Shown here piece after piece: positions 24,901-31,699 of a DNA stretch of 64,000 nucleotides (position 1 is the first letter of the stretch; every line of letters starts with the position of its first letter). The position numbers and the translations under genes are program-made. The notes beneath the pieces are model-generated. The model did no database searches. It was not told the DNA's origin and worked only from the letters and a program-made list of their open reading frames with translations. Location: contig NC_084480.1 in NCBI RefSeq assembly GCF_030035675.1, positions 251,903,981-251,967,980 of the forward strand. The letters are read 5' to 3'. Origin of the DNA: Rhineura floridana (Eukaryota > Chordata > Lepidosauria > Squamata > Rhineuridae).

Positions 24901-27744
24901 ACATTGAGTGTTTGTTTGTTTCATTTTCAGATATCTACAACACAAAGTATGGAGAAGGAGGTGTGGTGAGTTCAGGAGTTGAAGAAACAACAGGACTTGG
25001 AGCAGTTAAAGGCTATGGGACAACTGCAGGCTATGGAACAACTACAGGCTATGGAACAACTACAGGCTATGGAACAACAGGAAGAAAAGAAACCTTTGGA
25101 GGGACAATAAAAGAATACAGAGAGAGTGGAGTGAATATGGCTTTCTTAGACAGTTACTTTTCTGAGGTAATGCAGGTTCATTTCTTTCAAAACAGGACAT
25201 TGACTGAATATGTAGTTTTTGTACAATTGATATTAATCCTTGCCATGGTCATATGCAACTGACCTTGTCAGTATACGCAAATGTCAGTCTCAGGTAAACA
25301 GGAAAACATTCAGGGTCAGAGAAATCTGAAATGTCTTTATCCAGTCTGCTGAACTGGGTTGTTTTGGCAATTTGGAGGGGTGGTGGGAAGGGGTAGTAAC
25401 TTTTGATGCTTTACACCGAGTACCTTTCGGGGGGGGCAGAGAAATGCTACCTTCTGGCTAGCAGATGACCACTTCCTAGGAACATCAATTGCCACCTCCT
25501 ACAGACAACTGACAAGGAAGGAGGCTGGGAGGGAATACAACAGAAAGCCACTGCCCCTCCCAACATTACATTAATTATGCAATGCTCAGCCCCCCACCCC
25601 AAACCAATTTGTTCCTCCCCCAGTCCTTGAAGACTGGCAAATTGCCCTCCCCCAATTTACTCTCTGTGAATGGGGTAGCAAATTAAGGGATGGCATTTTG
25701 CAACAGCCCTAATTTTCACACAACTCAATGATAGAAAACAGGTGAGACAGTAATAAAATTGCTATAACCTTTTCTGAAGACAAATGCTCATTATATACCT
25801 TTGGAGGTAATAGACATTACACCTATTTGTATTAATGAGCAACCTGCTGGCAGTATGATTCCTTGATTTGTCTTTGAGCTGGCCAGATAAGTAACTGCAC
25901 ATCTATTTCATTTGAGGATTCTCATCTTTTCCCACCATGAGTGAACAAACCAGTATATAAATCCAGTTTGATCTTTGTTTTAACTACCTGTGGTTAGAAC
26001 AAACCAGAGTTCCTCAAGTTTCTAAAACAATAGGAAACTGATTTGCTCTAATGTGGAAAAAAGAAGCTTACTCTCTTCTCTTATGTGCTAGGGAGAGAGG
26101 GAGGAGGGGGAGCATATGAGCCAGAAGCTCATGCAGGCTTTTCCACAATCATCTAAAGTTTAAAATCATGACTTAGAAAATGATCATTTTGAACTGAGAT
26201 ACATTTTTTTCTATAAACACCAGCTCTATCAGCGTGGTAAGACCATGCTATATTTCCATAGCAAAGTATGTCATTTGAGGCACAGCATTCAACTTGCTAA
26301 GATTCAACTTCCTTAGAGTCTCATCATTGTTTTTTTTTCCTGCTTGGGAAACAAAAGCAGTATTTTAGCAGTTTTGGCTGCCAAAGCATGCTGGAAATTG
26401 TGTGGGTAATGCCTGGGGAGATATCCCAGAAACTAGAGTGGTATCTAAATAAGATTTCTCACGGATGGCGACAGGATTTCAGCTCCTTGCCCCAATTCCT
26501 GACTACAAACCCAGAATGTATTGTGCAGAATAGTTGAAAAGCAGAATAGAACTGCAGATAAGAATGTACACAAATTTGCAAACTTTGCGTAATAAACAGA
26601 CTTTGGCTTTTAATGGTGCAAAAAGTGGATTGCCTATGCACAGAATTGCATGGAGCACACACAGCCCCAAGTCTGGCAAACTGTGGAGAAGCAACCATTC
26701 CTAAGTAGCCCATTGCTTCTCTTTCTAATAGCTTTTACTTCCTCTCGATGCTGATCGCAAGAAAGCTTGGACTTTAATTCTGTCTTCCCCTTTCTTTATT
26801 TTTAGAAAGCGTTTGCGTATGCCGATGAAGACGAAGGCAGACCTGCAAATGACTGTCTCCTGATATATGATCATGAGGGTATAGGCACTCCTGTTGGTTC
26901 CATTGGCTGTTGCAGTTTTATTGGTGATGATCTGGATGAGACCTATCTTGATACATTGGGACCTAAGTTTAAGACTTTGGCAGAAATCTGCTTGGGTGTA
27001 GCAATTGAGTCATTCCCAGATCCTAGCGCACTTCTGCCCATTTCTGACATTGATATAAATCTGCCACCACCTGGAACTACCATTGTTGTTAATACTTCTT
27101 CATTGCCTCCACCTACTGCTGTTGGTGGCACAACGGTTGTTACTGAAAACACCTACACAACTACTTCTGCTGTACAGCCTCTGAGGCCTATACCTGACCC
27201 TGTGCTCCATGGTAATGTAGTGGTGACTGAAACGTATACATCCGGGTCAACAATGAAACCTCCCACAATTAATGTTGATCCTCTGTGTGCATCAAATGTT
27301 GTGGTATCAGAAAGGGTGCTTGCTCCTGCCTCATTCACTGATATGCATGGCATGATAGATATTCCTGAGCTACCAGATGGGTCTAATGTGGTGGTCACAG
27401 AAAGGGTAATTGCTCCAAATTCAAGGATACCCGCTTCCATGAGCATTCCTGATCTGGCTGATGGGTCAAATGTAGTGGTGACAGAAAGAGTGATTCGACC
27501 GGCCACAAGCATTCAGGGCAATTTGACCATTCCTTCTGAATTATCAAGTGCACGCAATGTGGTTGTTACAGAAAGAGTGATGTCAGGGGCAGGAATGAGC
27601 AGTGGCGTTGGTGGTCTAGGTGGCATCACAGGTCAAATGCTTGGTTCTGATAATCTCCATAACCAAACAATAGGAACTGCCTCTCCTGGTACAAGTCGAA
27701 GACGGGTGACAAAGTACAGCACTGTACAGTATTCTAATCAGTAA
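1913..27744 (+). CDS. DSG4-like: Desmoglein, DSG1/DSG4-like (15 coding exons, 5' exon outside window)
   Basis: Desmosomal cadherin: a type I membrane protein that binds cadherins on the next cell and links to keratin through plakoglobin. Fifteen exons with GT-AG borders join in frame to 1172 residues plus TAA; mammalian DSG1 and DSG4 are about 1040-1050. In order: propeptide ending RQKR (furin site), mature start [14 protein letters not shown], cadherin repeats EC1-EC4 with calcium motifs (VDREE, DINDN, DADEPN, DVNDN), EC5/extracellular anchor with a Gly-rich tandem repeat, one membrane segment followed by a Cys pair, catenin-binding segment ([21 protein letters not shown]), and about five RUD-type repeats (NVVVTERV). 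Exons 9-15 resemble DSG4 most, while the C-terminal repeats resemble DSG1. The signal-peptide exon is not found in 1-1912. Orthology to DSG1 versus DSG4 is unresolved; the desmoglein identity is very firm. Confidence 0.95.
1978..2065 (+). repeat. Near-palindromic dispersed repeat (AATCCT type)
   Basis: Pattern GCACAATCCT, ACTCAAAAACC, CTCAATGAGA, CTCCCAGGTA. Further copies, usually partial, lie near 4590, 6250, 7055, 28930, 48095, 49105, 54615, 55790, 61455, 61570 and 63428. Its two halves are roughly complementary. I recognise it as a common squamate repeat but cannot name it. Confidence 0.6.
2352..2441. mobile_element. hAT-type foldback element, shortened
   Basis: Starts CAGGGGTGGGCAA and ends ACCACCTCTG; the right arm carries CATCTGGAGGGCCACAGGTT. 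It is one of about eight copies of a foldback family in this window. Confidence 0.6.
2625..2700 (+). mobile_element. CR1 LINE 3' end fragment
   Basis: TTGGACTAGATGGTCCTTGA, then GGTCCTTTGCAATTC and TATGATTCTCTG. This is the characteristic CR1 3' tail, ending in the short ATTCTATG-like repeat. Confidence 0.7.
2829..2965. mobile_element. Foldback element (hAT-type family)
   Basis: 137 bp with long inverted arms: the left begins CAGCCTTTCCCAACCAGTG and the right ends CACTGGTTGGGAAAGGCTG. The arms are almost perfect complements through CCAGATG and CCACAACTCCCAT. Confidence 0.8.
3124..3252 (+). CDS. DSG4-like: DSG1/4-like exon 3 (end of propeptide, start of EC1)
   Basis: Forty-three codons. Contains the RQKR proprotein-convertase site, then [14 protein letters not shown] and NSKRNPIAR, essentially identical to mammalian DSG1/DSG4. 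The Trp two residues after the cleavage site is the one that swaps between partners in cadherin adhesion. Donor gtaagt. Confidence 0.95.
4575..4675. repeat. AATCCT-type dispersed repeat with internal tandem duplication
   Basis: The segment containing CTACTCAGAGGTCCTATTCA is duplicated in tandem before GGGACTTAATCCCGGG and AGGACTGCAATG. The duplication is local to this copy. Confidence 0.6.
4984..5139 (+). CDS. DSG4-like: DSG1/4-like exon 4 (EC1)
   Basis: Fifty-two codons starting [10 protein letters not shown] and containing [14 protein letters not shown] and KTGEINIT, then the calcium-binding VDREE. The reading frame is phase 0 at both ends. Acceptor ttgtag, donor gtaagt. Confidence 0.95.
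5170..5460 (+). mobile_element. CR1 LINE 3' end
   Basis: Lies in intron 4. Contains TGCTTCTGAATACCAGTTGC, CTTCCCATAGGCATCTGGTT, GATGGGCCACTGGCCTGATC and ends CTTATGTTCTTATG, the typical 3' end of reptile CR1 elements. The same sequence is found at 40.3 kb and, reversed, at 16.6 kb. Confidence 0.8.
5480..5600 (+). mobile_element. L2-like LINE 3' fragment
   Basis: CTAGAACTCCTTCCCAAGG and AGAAAGGCTTTTGGG match the last codons (LWNSLP, LF.KAF) of the LINE seen better at 32 kb. Confidence 0.45.
5971..6118 (+). CDS. DSG4-like: DSG1/4-like exon 5 (EC1-EC2 border)
   Basis: Encodes [12 protein letters not shown], then [19 protein letters not shown] with the DINDN calcium motif at the EC1-EC2 junction. 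The segment corresponding to mammalian CRALNS reads CLAINV, so the RAL tripeptide proposed as a recognition site is not conserved. Ends after the first base of a codon; the next exon completes a Ser. Confidence 0.95.
6297..6427. mobile_element. hAT foldback element with 8-bp target duplication
   Basis: Starts CAGGGTTGGGGAACCTGTGG and ends CCACAGGTTCCCTATCCCTG. It is flanked by CTGTAGAG and CTTTAGAG (7 of 8 match), the target-site length and T-rich/TAGA core typical of hAT. It contains ACTACAACTCCCATCATCC. Confidence 0.85.
6686..6849 (+). CDS. DSG4-like: DSG1/4-like exon 6 (EC2)
   Basis: Encodes [20 protein letters not shown], then [12 protein letters not shown] and the ILDRE motif. Very close to DSG1 and DSG4. 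Acceptor tccag, donor gtaaaa. Confidence 0.95.
7635..7769 (+). CDS. DSG4-like: DSG1/4-like exon 7 (EC2-EC3 border)
   Basis: Forty-five codons with [19 protein letters not shown] and the DVNDNFP calcium motif that ends EC2. Matches DSG1/DSG4 (RGSDRDG). Donor gtaagc. Confidence 0.95.
8062..8192. mobile_element. hAT foldback element with 8-bp target duplication
   Basis: Flanked by ATTTAGAC and TTTTAGAC (7 of 8 match). Arms TTTTCCAACCTGGGCCCTC and GAGGGCACCATGTTGGGGAA are complementary. Confidence 0.8.
9121..9375 (+). mobile_element. L2-like LINE 3' end
   Basis: TATGGAATTCCCTCCCTA (LWNSLP) followed by CCACCCTGGGAACTAATGG and GTGGGCAATAAATATTTATT, a LINE 3' UTR pattern shared with the copies at 19.5 and 23 kb. 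Lies in intron 7. Confidence 0.6.
9780..9920 (+). repeat. LINE tail ending in (ATT)n / (AAT)n microsatellite
   Basis: GTACGTCACCTAGAGTGGC and CCAGATAGGCGACAAGC is the tail also seen reversed at 60.97-61.03 kb. It runs into about 70 bp of ATT repeats that switch to AAT. Confidence 0.75.
10499..10686 (+). mobile_element. tRNA-derived SINE with Bov-B-like tail
   Basis: The head GTGTAGTGGTTAGAGTGTTGG holds a polymerase III A box and GGGTTGGAATCC a B box. The tail GGTTGCCATAAGTCAGAATC, GACTTGAAGGCAGTT resembles the 3' end of the Bov-B/RTE-like LINEs in this window. Lies in intron 7. Confidence 0.85.
11042..11227 (+). CDS. DSG4-like: DSG1/4-like exon 8 (EC3)
   Basis: Sixty-two codons: [43 protein letters not shown] and [10 protein letters not shown]. 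This is the conserved EC3 pattern of all desmogleins (SGNEGNWFEI, TNEGILKVVK). Acceptor ctag after a CT-rich tract. Confidence 0.95.
11390..11526. mobile_element. hAT-type foldback element
   Basis: CAGGTTGAGGAACCTGTGAC to CACGTTACCCATTCCTG, with complementary arms around GCCATGATGGCC. Flanks share CTACAG, an imperfect target duplication. Confidence 0.7.
12432..12703 (+). CDS. DSG4-like: DSG1/4-like exon 9 (EC3-EC4)
   Basis: Encodes [18 protein letters not shown], then [12 protein letters not shown] and [12 protein letters not shown], close to DSG4 (SVASQF, EGPAFHPSTMAF), and [13 protein letters not shown] of EC4. Ends two bases into an Arg codon completed by the next exon. Confidence 0.95.
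12851..12974. mobile_element. Foldback element (hAT-type family)
   Basis: TAACCTTTGGGTGCCCAGATG and CATCTGGGGACCCAAAGATT are inverted; both arms carry the GGACTACAATTCC / GGAATTGTAGTCC core. It starts about 150 bp after exon 9. Confidence 0.75.
13433..13545 (+). mobile_element. tRNA-Ala-type SINE, 3' part
   Basis: TCTGAAATCCTGGAGAGATG, GCCAGTCAGTGCACACAATA, GGCCAATGGTCTGATTC and GGCAGCTTCCT match the 3' half of the SINE that is complete at 39.5 kb. Confidence 0.65.
14498..14670 (-). mobile_element. CR1 LINE fragment, reversed
   Basis: AGAATCATAGAGTTGGAAGA and CAACCTCATGTTCAATGCAG, then CCCTGACAGGTGGTCATCCA. This is the reverse complement of a CR1 3' end. Lies in intron 9. Confidence 0.7.
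15160..15260 (-). repeat. LINE tail, reversed, with ATTT/AAAT repeats
   Basis: An ATTT-rich tract, then TAGCCCACCCTTCAGTGACA and GGGCTTAGAAAATAAATAAA. Resembles reversed LINE 3' tails elsewhere in the window. Confidence 0.45.
15904..16046 (+). CDS. DSG4-like: DSG1/4-like exon 10 (EC4)
   Basis: Encodes [20 protein letters not shown], the calcium motif VIDRES, and [13 protein letters not shown], close to DSG4 (IINGIYTAEILAI). Acceptor aacag, donor gtaaga. Confidence 0.95.
16622..18260 (-). mobile_element. CR1 LINE, about 1.6 kb, reversed
   Basis: Fills most of intron 10. From 16622: GAATAGTCCTGATGAATCAG, TAGCCCAGCATCCTGTTCTC, then on the opposite strand the end of CR1 ORF2 (around 16830-17520) and further 5' sequence through 18240 (for example GCACACTGGGCTGACATTTT at 17786). 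The reading frame is heavily broken by ordinary decay. Confidence 0.8.
18450..18671 (+). CDS. DSG4-like: DSG1/4-like exon 11 (EC4-EC5)
   Basis: Encodes [19 protein letters not shown], then [17 protein letters not shown] and the EC5 segment [13 protein letters not shown]. Donor ggtaagt; the last base starts an Asp codon. Confidence 0.93.
19070..19800 (+). mobile_element. L2-like LINE 3' end, split by a Tigger-like element
   Basis: CTACCAGGCTAAGTTCAAGG and GTTCTGGTTTTGGTGTACAA stop near 19115 and resume at 19320 with CAGCTTGGGACCAGGATATC. Then come TTTGGAATTCCCTCCCCTTA, TTCCTCTTTCAACAAGCC and the tail GGAAGGGCGGGATATAAATC ending in AATAAATAAATAA. Confidence 0.75.
19116..19317. mobile_element. 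Tigger/pogo-like miniature DNA element
   Basis: The right end reads GTTAAGCGGGGTATGCCTG followed by TA. Reversed, this is CAGGCATACCCCGCTTAAC, close to the Tigger1 terminus. Inside are repeated GAAGCAACGTTAAG motifs. The left border is uncertain by about 10 bp. Confidence 0.65.
19915..20050. mobile_element. Foldback element (hAT-type family)
   Basis: CCTTCCCCAAACTTGTGCCC against AGCCACATTGGGGAAGGCTG, with inner arms GGACTACAACTACCATCATC and GATGGGAATTGTAGTC. Lies in intron 11. Confidence 0.8.
20428..20970 (+). CDS. DSG4-like: DSG1/4-like exon 12 (EC5, Gly-rich anchor, start of membrane segment)
   Basis: Encodes the end of EC5 ([23 protein letters not shown]; compare DSG4 ACDCDDNHMCLDS), then about 100 residues dominated by Gly, with a tandem nonapeptide GSQWGTGDG, and then the first half of the membrane span ([17 protein letters not shown]). 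Mammalian desmogleins have a shorter, non-repetitive anchor here. The frame is open throughout. Confidence 0.93.
20721..20855 (+). repeat. Five-copy 27-bp tandem repeat inside exon 12
   Basis: Five consecutive 27-base units (starts 20721, 20748, 20775, 20802, 20829) encode GSQWGTGDG-type nonapeptides in the extracellular anchor. The first three are identical, the fourth differs by one base and the fifth by a few. The unit length keeps the frame, and near-identity implies recent expansion or homogenisation. Confidence 0.97.
21395..21540 (-). mobile_element. LINE tail, reversed
   Basis: TTTATTGCATTTGTATACCG, CCCCATAGCTAAAGCTCTCT and GGGTGGTTTACAAC, a very common squamate LINE 3' tail in reverse. 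It is followed directly by a reversed SINE. Confidence 0.55.
21545..21690 (-). mobile_element. tRNA-Ala-type SINE, reversed
   Basis: On the minus strand: CTATAGCTCAGTGGTAGAAC (A box), then GCTTTGCATGGAGG and a B-box region, followed by GGCTGGGAAAAACTCC and GGAGAGCTGCTGTTGG. Same family as 39.53 kb. Confidence 0.75.
22127..22278 (+). CDS. DSG4-like: DSG1/4-like exon 13 (membrane segment end, juxtamembrane)
   Basis: Completes the membrane helix (LVPILM) and encodes [10 protein letters not shown], then [17 protein letters not shown] and [10 protein letters not shown], nearly the DSG1 sequence. The paired Cys lie where desmogleins are known to be palmitoylated. Confidence 0.95.
22955..23345 (+). 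mobile_element. L2-like LINE 3' end with CR1 piece inside
   Basis: CTAGAACTCCCTGTTCATCG, TTAGGCAAGCCTACCCAG and the tail GCAGTTTATAAATCTTGCC, AATAAATAAATAAATG. A reversed CR1 end (ATCATAGAATAGTAGAGTTG to TCGAGTCCAACCCCC, 23211-23265) lies inside it. In intron 13. Confidence 0.6.
24286..24340 (+). CDS. DSG4-like: DSG1/4-like exon 14 (cytoplasmic)
   Basis: A 55-base exon encoding [18 protein letters not shown], matching DSG4 (DVSNICAPMTA) and DSG3 (ITNICVPPVTA). Acceptor tttag, donor gtaaat. Confidence 0.92.
24931..25166 (+). CDS. DSG4-like: DSG1/4-like exon 15 (cytoplasmic, GYGTTT repeat)
   Basis: Encodes [15 protein letters not shown], four tandem hexapeptides of the type GYGTTT, and then [13 protein letters not shown], the start of the catenin-binding segment (DSG4: [12 protein letters not shown]). 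Donor gtaatg, phase 0. Confidence 0.94.
25011..25082 (+). repeat. Four-copy 18-bp tandem repeat inside exon 15
   Basis: Units at 25011, 25029, 25047 and 25065 encode [18 protein letters not shown] and GYGTTG in the cytoplasmic tail. The two middle units are identical. The frame is preserved. Confidence 0.97.
25167..26805. other. Intron 15, no recognised element
   Basis: Starts with donor gtaatg and ends in tttag. I see no SINE, LINE or foldback copy; it contains C-rich stretches near 25550-25640 and an AG-rich tract near 26090. Confidence 0.5.
26806..27744 (+). CDS. DSG4-like: DSG1/4-like exon 16 (last coding exon)
   Basis: Encodes 312 residues and TAA. Begins [17 protein letters not shown], then [23 protein letters not shown] and [14 protein letters not shown], the plakoglobin-binding region shared with DSG1/3/4. 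Next comes a Ser/Pro/Thr-rich linker and about five RUD-type repeats (VVVTETY, VVVSERV, then three VVVTERV). It ends [10 protein letters not shown], almost the DSG1 terminus (KYSTVQYSK). Confidence 0.97.
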   Translation, partial: KAFAYADEDEGRPANDCLLIYDHEGIGTPVGSIGCCSFIGDDLDETYLDTLGPKFKTLAEICLGVAIESFPDPSALLPISDIDINLPPPGTTIVVNTSSLPPPTAVGGTTVVTENTYTTTSAVQPLRPIPDPVLHGNVVVTETYTSGSTMKPPTINVDPLCASNVVVSERVLAPASFTDMHGMIDIPELPDGSNVVVTERVIAPNSRIPASMSIPDLADGSNVVVTERVIRPATSIQGNLTIPSELSSARNVVVTERVMSGAGMSSGVGGLGGITGQMLGSDNLHNQTIGTASPGTSRRRVTKYSTVQYSNQ

Positions 27745-29100
27745 GGCTTCTTGCGATTGCATATAGTTGCAAAGCTCCCAATTTTTTTTAGATTTGCCAC
27801 TGAACAATTTTTTATTATTTATATATAGCAAATCACATTAGGGGAAAAAACAAATGATTCTTGCTTGAAAAAGAATTTCTTAAAACTATGCAGCCCCAAA
27901 AGGAAATGTGGAGGCACTGCCAATATAGGACAACTCTGGTACATTTCCCCCCCAACAGGATAGTGATTATAATGCAGAAACCATTGGTGCAGCCTTTTAA
28001 TACATCCTTGGTGTGTGAAGAGCATTATTGGTCCATCACAGTGCCTTCCTACAGTCATTTACTGAAAGTGTTCTGTATTTGAATGCCACAATATTATTAT
28101 TATTTTATCTTTGCTGGCATGGGAAGGAAATGGAACTGTGCTCAAGGTGGCTTTTAGGAACAGCCTGATACACTCACTCAGTTTTGAAATTGCTTGCCAT
28201 ATTTTTATAGTGCTTGCCCAGAATTTCTTCTAAGTAATAACTCCATTATGTAACTCATAATTCAGTTACTTACTAAAGCTCTTTAGTTGGCAAACAGAAG
28301 GGAGCAAGATATCAAAGTCTGATCAGAGTGTGGAAAAGAGGGGAAAATGCACTAATTTCCATATGACTGACTGATGTCACAAGCAGTCAACATAGCAGCG
28401 TATTGTCATATAGGGGCAATACACTGCTCTAAAAATAGAGGATTCCAGGTCAAATTATTACAGGTCACTGCAATATTGATGAATGATTTGTGTGTGCTTA
28501 CATTTAAGTCCTGGTTGCACATCATCAGATCTCAGAACATATGACCAGTCTTTAGGAACTTCAATATGATGGAAGATATTCTTCCCAGCTAGCTAGAGAG
28601 ACTACTCGGGTCATGAAAGAATGACCTTTATTACAGCAGTTATTAGCAGTCTAGCTTACTATGAAGTTTACACTACATGGTGTACTGGCAGAAAAGAAAA
28701 ACCTACTTGGGACTGATGAAAAAATTGTTATCAAATCAAGAACACAGGTGACAGATAATACAGGAATGACTGAGGGAATGCACTGTATTATATTTTGAAA
28801 GTAAGTCTAAATTTTGAAAGGTTTCTCTCAAAAGAAACGTGCTCTGATAAATCTGTATTTCCACAAAAACCTACAATCTCTGACTATACATTTGCTATTA
28901 AATTTTACATGCTGCTGCAAACCCCTAAGGCTGAAATCCTATGCATAGGAGTAAGTCCCATTGAAGCATGGATTACTTATGGAATAAACTTGGGATTGCA
29001 CTGCTAAACGAATCGTTTTTATGTTTATTGTGCTTTCATGGAAGCTTACATGCACATAAAGCTAGGTCTAATAAAATACTGAAAATCTAGACTACATTGG
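27745..29100 (+). other. Probable 3' UTR of the DSG1/4-like gene
   Basis: No other coding exon is seen after the TAA. Candidate poly(A) signals are ATTAAA near 28905 and AATAAA at 28983 (inside a dispersed repeat) and 29070. Which one is used cannot be told from sequence, and the UTR may run on to the signals near 31 kb. Confidence 0.5.
28925..29005 (+). repeat. AATCCT-type dispersed repeat in the 3' UTR
   Basis: GCTGAAATCCTATGCATAGG, AGTAAGTCCCATTGAAGC and TTGGGATTGCACTGC. It supplies one of the candidate AATAAA signals (28983). Confidence 0.65.
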
Positions 29101-29158
29101 CCAGGATGCAAAGAGCTTCTTGAAGCAGGCCCAAGGTAGCTTTTTCTTCTTTGAACAG

Positions 29159-29311
29159 CAGATCCTTATGCTATCTCACAAACTGACAAACAATTGCCTA
29201 TTGATATATGACCATGAAGGTAAAGACACATATCTTGGTTCCATTGACAGTTATATATCTGTTGGAGATGATCTGTCATCAGTTTCCAAAAGAGTGTGTC
29301 ATGTGGCATAG
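29159..29311 (+). pseudogene. Relic desmoglein last exon
   Basis: Reads [20 protein letters not shown], then GKDTYLGSI and GDDLSS before a TAG. This aligns with [19 protein letters not shown] and GDDLDE of the real last exon at 26806. A good splice acceptor (CT-rich tract ending aacag at 29158) lies at nearly the matching place, four codons nearer the motif than in the intact exon. The GCC motif and everything after GDDL are lost. It could be the remnant of a further desmoglein or a partial copy of the neighbouring exon, and is probably not functional. Confidence 0.7.
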
Positions 29312-30949
29312 GGTGCTGCTGTTTGAGGGACACGAGACAAAATTCTCACTGGGCATGCAAAAGCATTGTCATAGCTCTTTCGGTCCTGGCTTACATGCTT
29401 TAGTTATGTACCATATGTAAACTAAAAGTAACTGCAGTGTTGATAACATGCGCTGTAGTGTAAATACATTCGCTATTCACCAAGATTGTGTTTTTTTTTA
29501 TCACATTATAAGATTCTATTCTATTCTCTTTACCTTATATGTGCCCCGTTGTTTTTAGCAGACATCTATAAAAATTTAAGGACCTTAGTTCTTATGGCTA
29601 CTTAAGATTGTTCCCGATGTTCCATTCCCATCAGTTTTTAAAATGCATGTAGAACAGCAGCCAGAAAATGACTGTAGAAATGCAGGAACATTTCTAGCAA
29701 AGCTACTGTAATCTTATCTGGCCCTCACACTTGACTTTTCTTTTGTTACAATGGTGTTCCCCTTCAGCCATTGTCTGGCTACTTCTCAGCATACATTTTT
29801 AAAACATCAGGAGCACACCTTAGTTTCTCTTCATATTTCTTTGGATCTATTCAGTTTCAGTGGCTTGAAGCACTACAAGGGCATATCTATGCTACAAATT
29901 TTAGACCAGTTTATCTGTAATGGTTTCACCCCAAAACTCCAGGGAATTATAGTTTGATGGATGTGTTGAAAATTCACTGTTGGAGTTCTCTAGCCTCCAT
30001 CACAGAACTATTATTCTAAGGATTCCCTGTACTTATGTAACTAGATCAGCTAGAATGCTATATGTGGTCATTGTGTGTGCAACTATGCTCAGTGTCAGAT
30101 ACAATCACCATGGTTACTATTCTAGTTTTGCATATTTCACTTGTAAAAGATTCTCCCATTATATCCAAATCACATTTATATAGTATTTAAAAGCTTTACT
30201 TGGCTATCAATTTCAATATGATTATGGTTACTTATAAATGTTAATAACCATTGCTGTTGAGCAGTTGTCACTCAAATCGAGCAGCACAATTGTTCTCATG
30301 AGAAAGTCCTGCACAGTGTGAAAAAGAGTAGCTTCCTTTTTCAGGGAATGGGGGAGGAGGTTTTCTGATTTGGTTTTACAAGCTAAACTTCAAAGCAAAA
30401 CTTTCTATTTCATGTGTCAGTCAATGACAAGACCCGCCAGTAAAAAACAATCTTCCCCAACTATGTATCATGCAAACACTATATAATAAACATTAGTATA
30501 TAACTTTTTTAAAAAATGTACTTCCTTAGCCAAAACATTTTAAGCTGGTCTAAATATTTATTTCCATAAAATTGCATGGCTGTAATTAGCAGAGTCACTT
30601 TACACTGTATTCTTCTCTTTAATCTTATGAATTTTATATTTGAACTAATATCTGGGAATAAAAAGAATCCCAATACAAAAACTTAACTTTTTTTCAATGA
30701 AAGTTTTTTTTTGAAGTATACTTACTGTCTTTGGTATGATGCACTGATACGCTTTATACTGTTTAATACTTAGCAAACATAGGCTTTAATACTTGCTTTT
30801 CCACTTATCAACTAGCAATAACTCTGCCCTTCAAGTTGTATACCAAAAGCATTTCTGAGTAATGACCCTCATAGCTGTTTTCTGTTGTGATCTTTAAAAA
30901 AAAAAGAATTGCTTTGTTTGTGAGTGAACTATTGACTGTATGCAGTTAC

Positions 30950-31078
30950 AATAAATTGGTAAACAAGCTTATATTTGAAGATGTAAAATACTGTTCAGTT
31001 TAATAAAAACTTCTGCCCAAAATATCTTGTTAGGTTTATTTACTAATGGAATTGTAATTTCTTTGTGGTAGAAATAAA
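30950..31078 (+). terminator. Cluster of three AATAAA poly(A) signals
   Basis: AATAAA occurs at 30950, 31002 and 31073, just before a stretch that is only repeats. This could be the distal cleavage region of the DSG1/4-like transcript, giving a 3' UTR of about 3.3 kb, or the 3' end of the relic desmoglein whose last exon lies at 29159. Inference only. Confidence 0.4.
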
Positions 31079-31104
31079 GAGATACTGTGCTGCACGCTCT
31101 AGAC

Positions 31105-31656
31105 CAGTGTTTCTGAAACAGTGGGCCTTGGGCCACTTTCAGGTGGCCTCCAGGTCACAGCTTGTCTAATACCTCCTCACTTGCCTATCCTGCCAGCAGT
31201 CATGCCTTAGTCCTTTGGTTGAATTGATGCCAGCACCAGCAACTCCTTGCATGCTGAGTAAAATTGGGGGGGGGAGATCTCCCTCCTCTGAGGGGAAAGG
31301 GCCAGAGGAAATGTTGAAATCAATATGTTATGTAGAACAGAACAGAACAGAACAGAATAGAATAGAGAAGCTGACATAATACCTGAAGAGCAAATGTCTG
31401 TACAGTTTGAGGAAAGCTGAGCAATGGAACTCCTTGCCACAAGGAAAATGCTGTAGTGAAGAATTTAGCAATTTCCAAAAATGGATTAGGTATGAGTAAA
31501 AAATTTTGTCAGTAATTTCCAAGTGAATATGCCAGATTCTGTCTCCATCTGTCATCATTTTGTAACTGGCTTTGCCTCTGCACTACCATTTTGTGACAGG
31601 TGGGCCTCAGTAATTTTCATTCATCTCATGTTGGCCCCGAGGGTAGAGAACCCCTG
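31105..31656. mobile_element. hAT-type nonautonomous element
   Basis: Starts CAGTGTTTCTGAAACAGTGG and ends GTAGAGAACCCCTG, the terminal pattern of Charlie-like hAT elements. Flanks CTCTAGAC and CTGTAGTA agree at 5 of 8 positions. An AACAG/AATAG short tandem repeat lies near 31336-31366. Confidence 0.6.
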
Positions 31657-31699
31657 CTGTAGTAGACTCATTCTCCAAACTGCTGGGGAGTCCATTCAA

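Noticed and set aside
27153-27512. 119-codon minus-strand frame opposite the last exon
   Set aside because: Shadow of the RUD repeats on the plus strand; it has no independent support.
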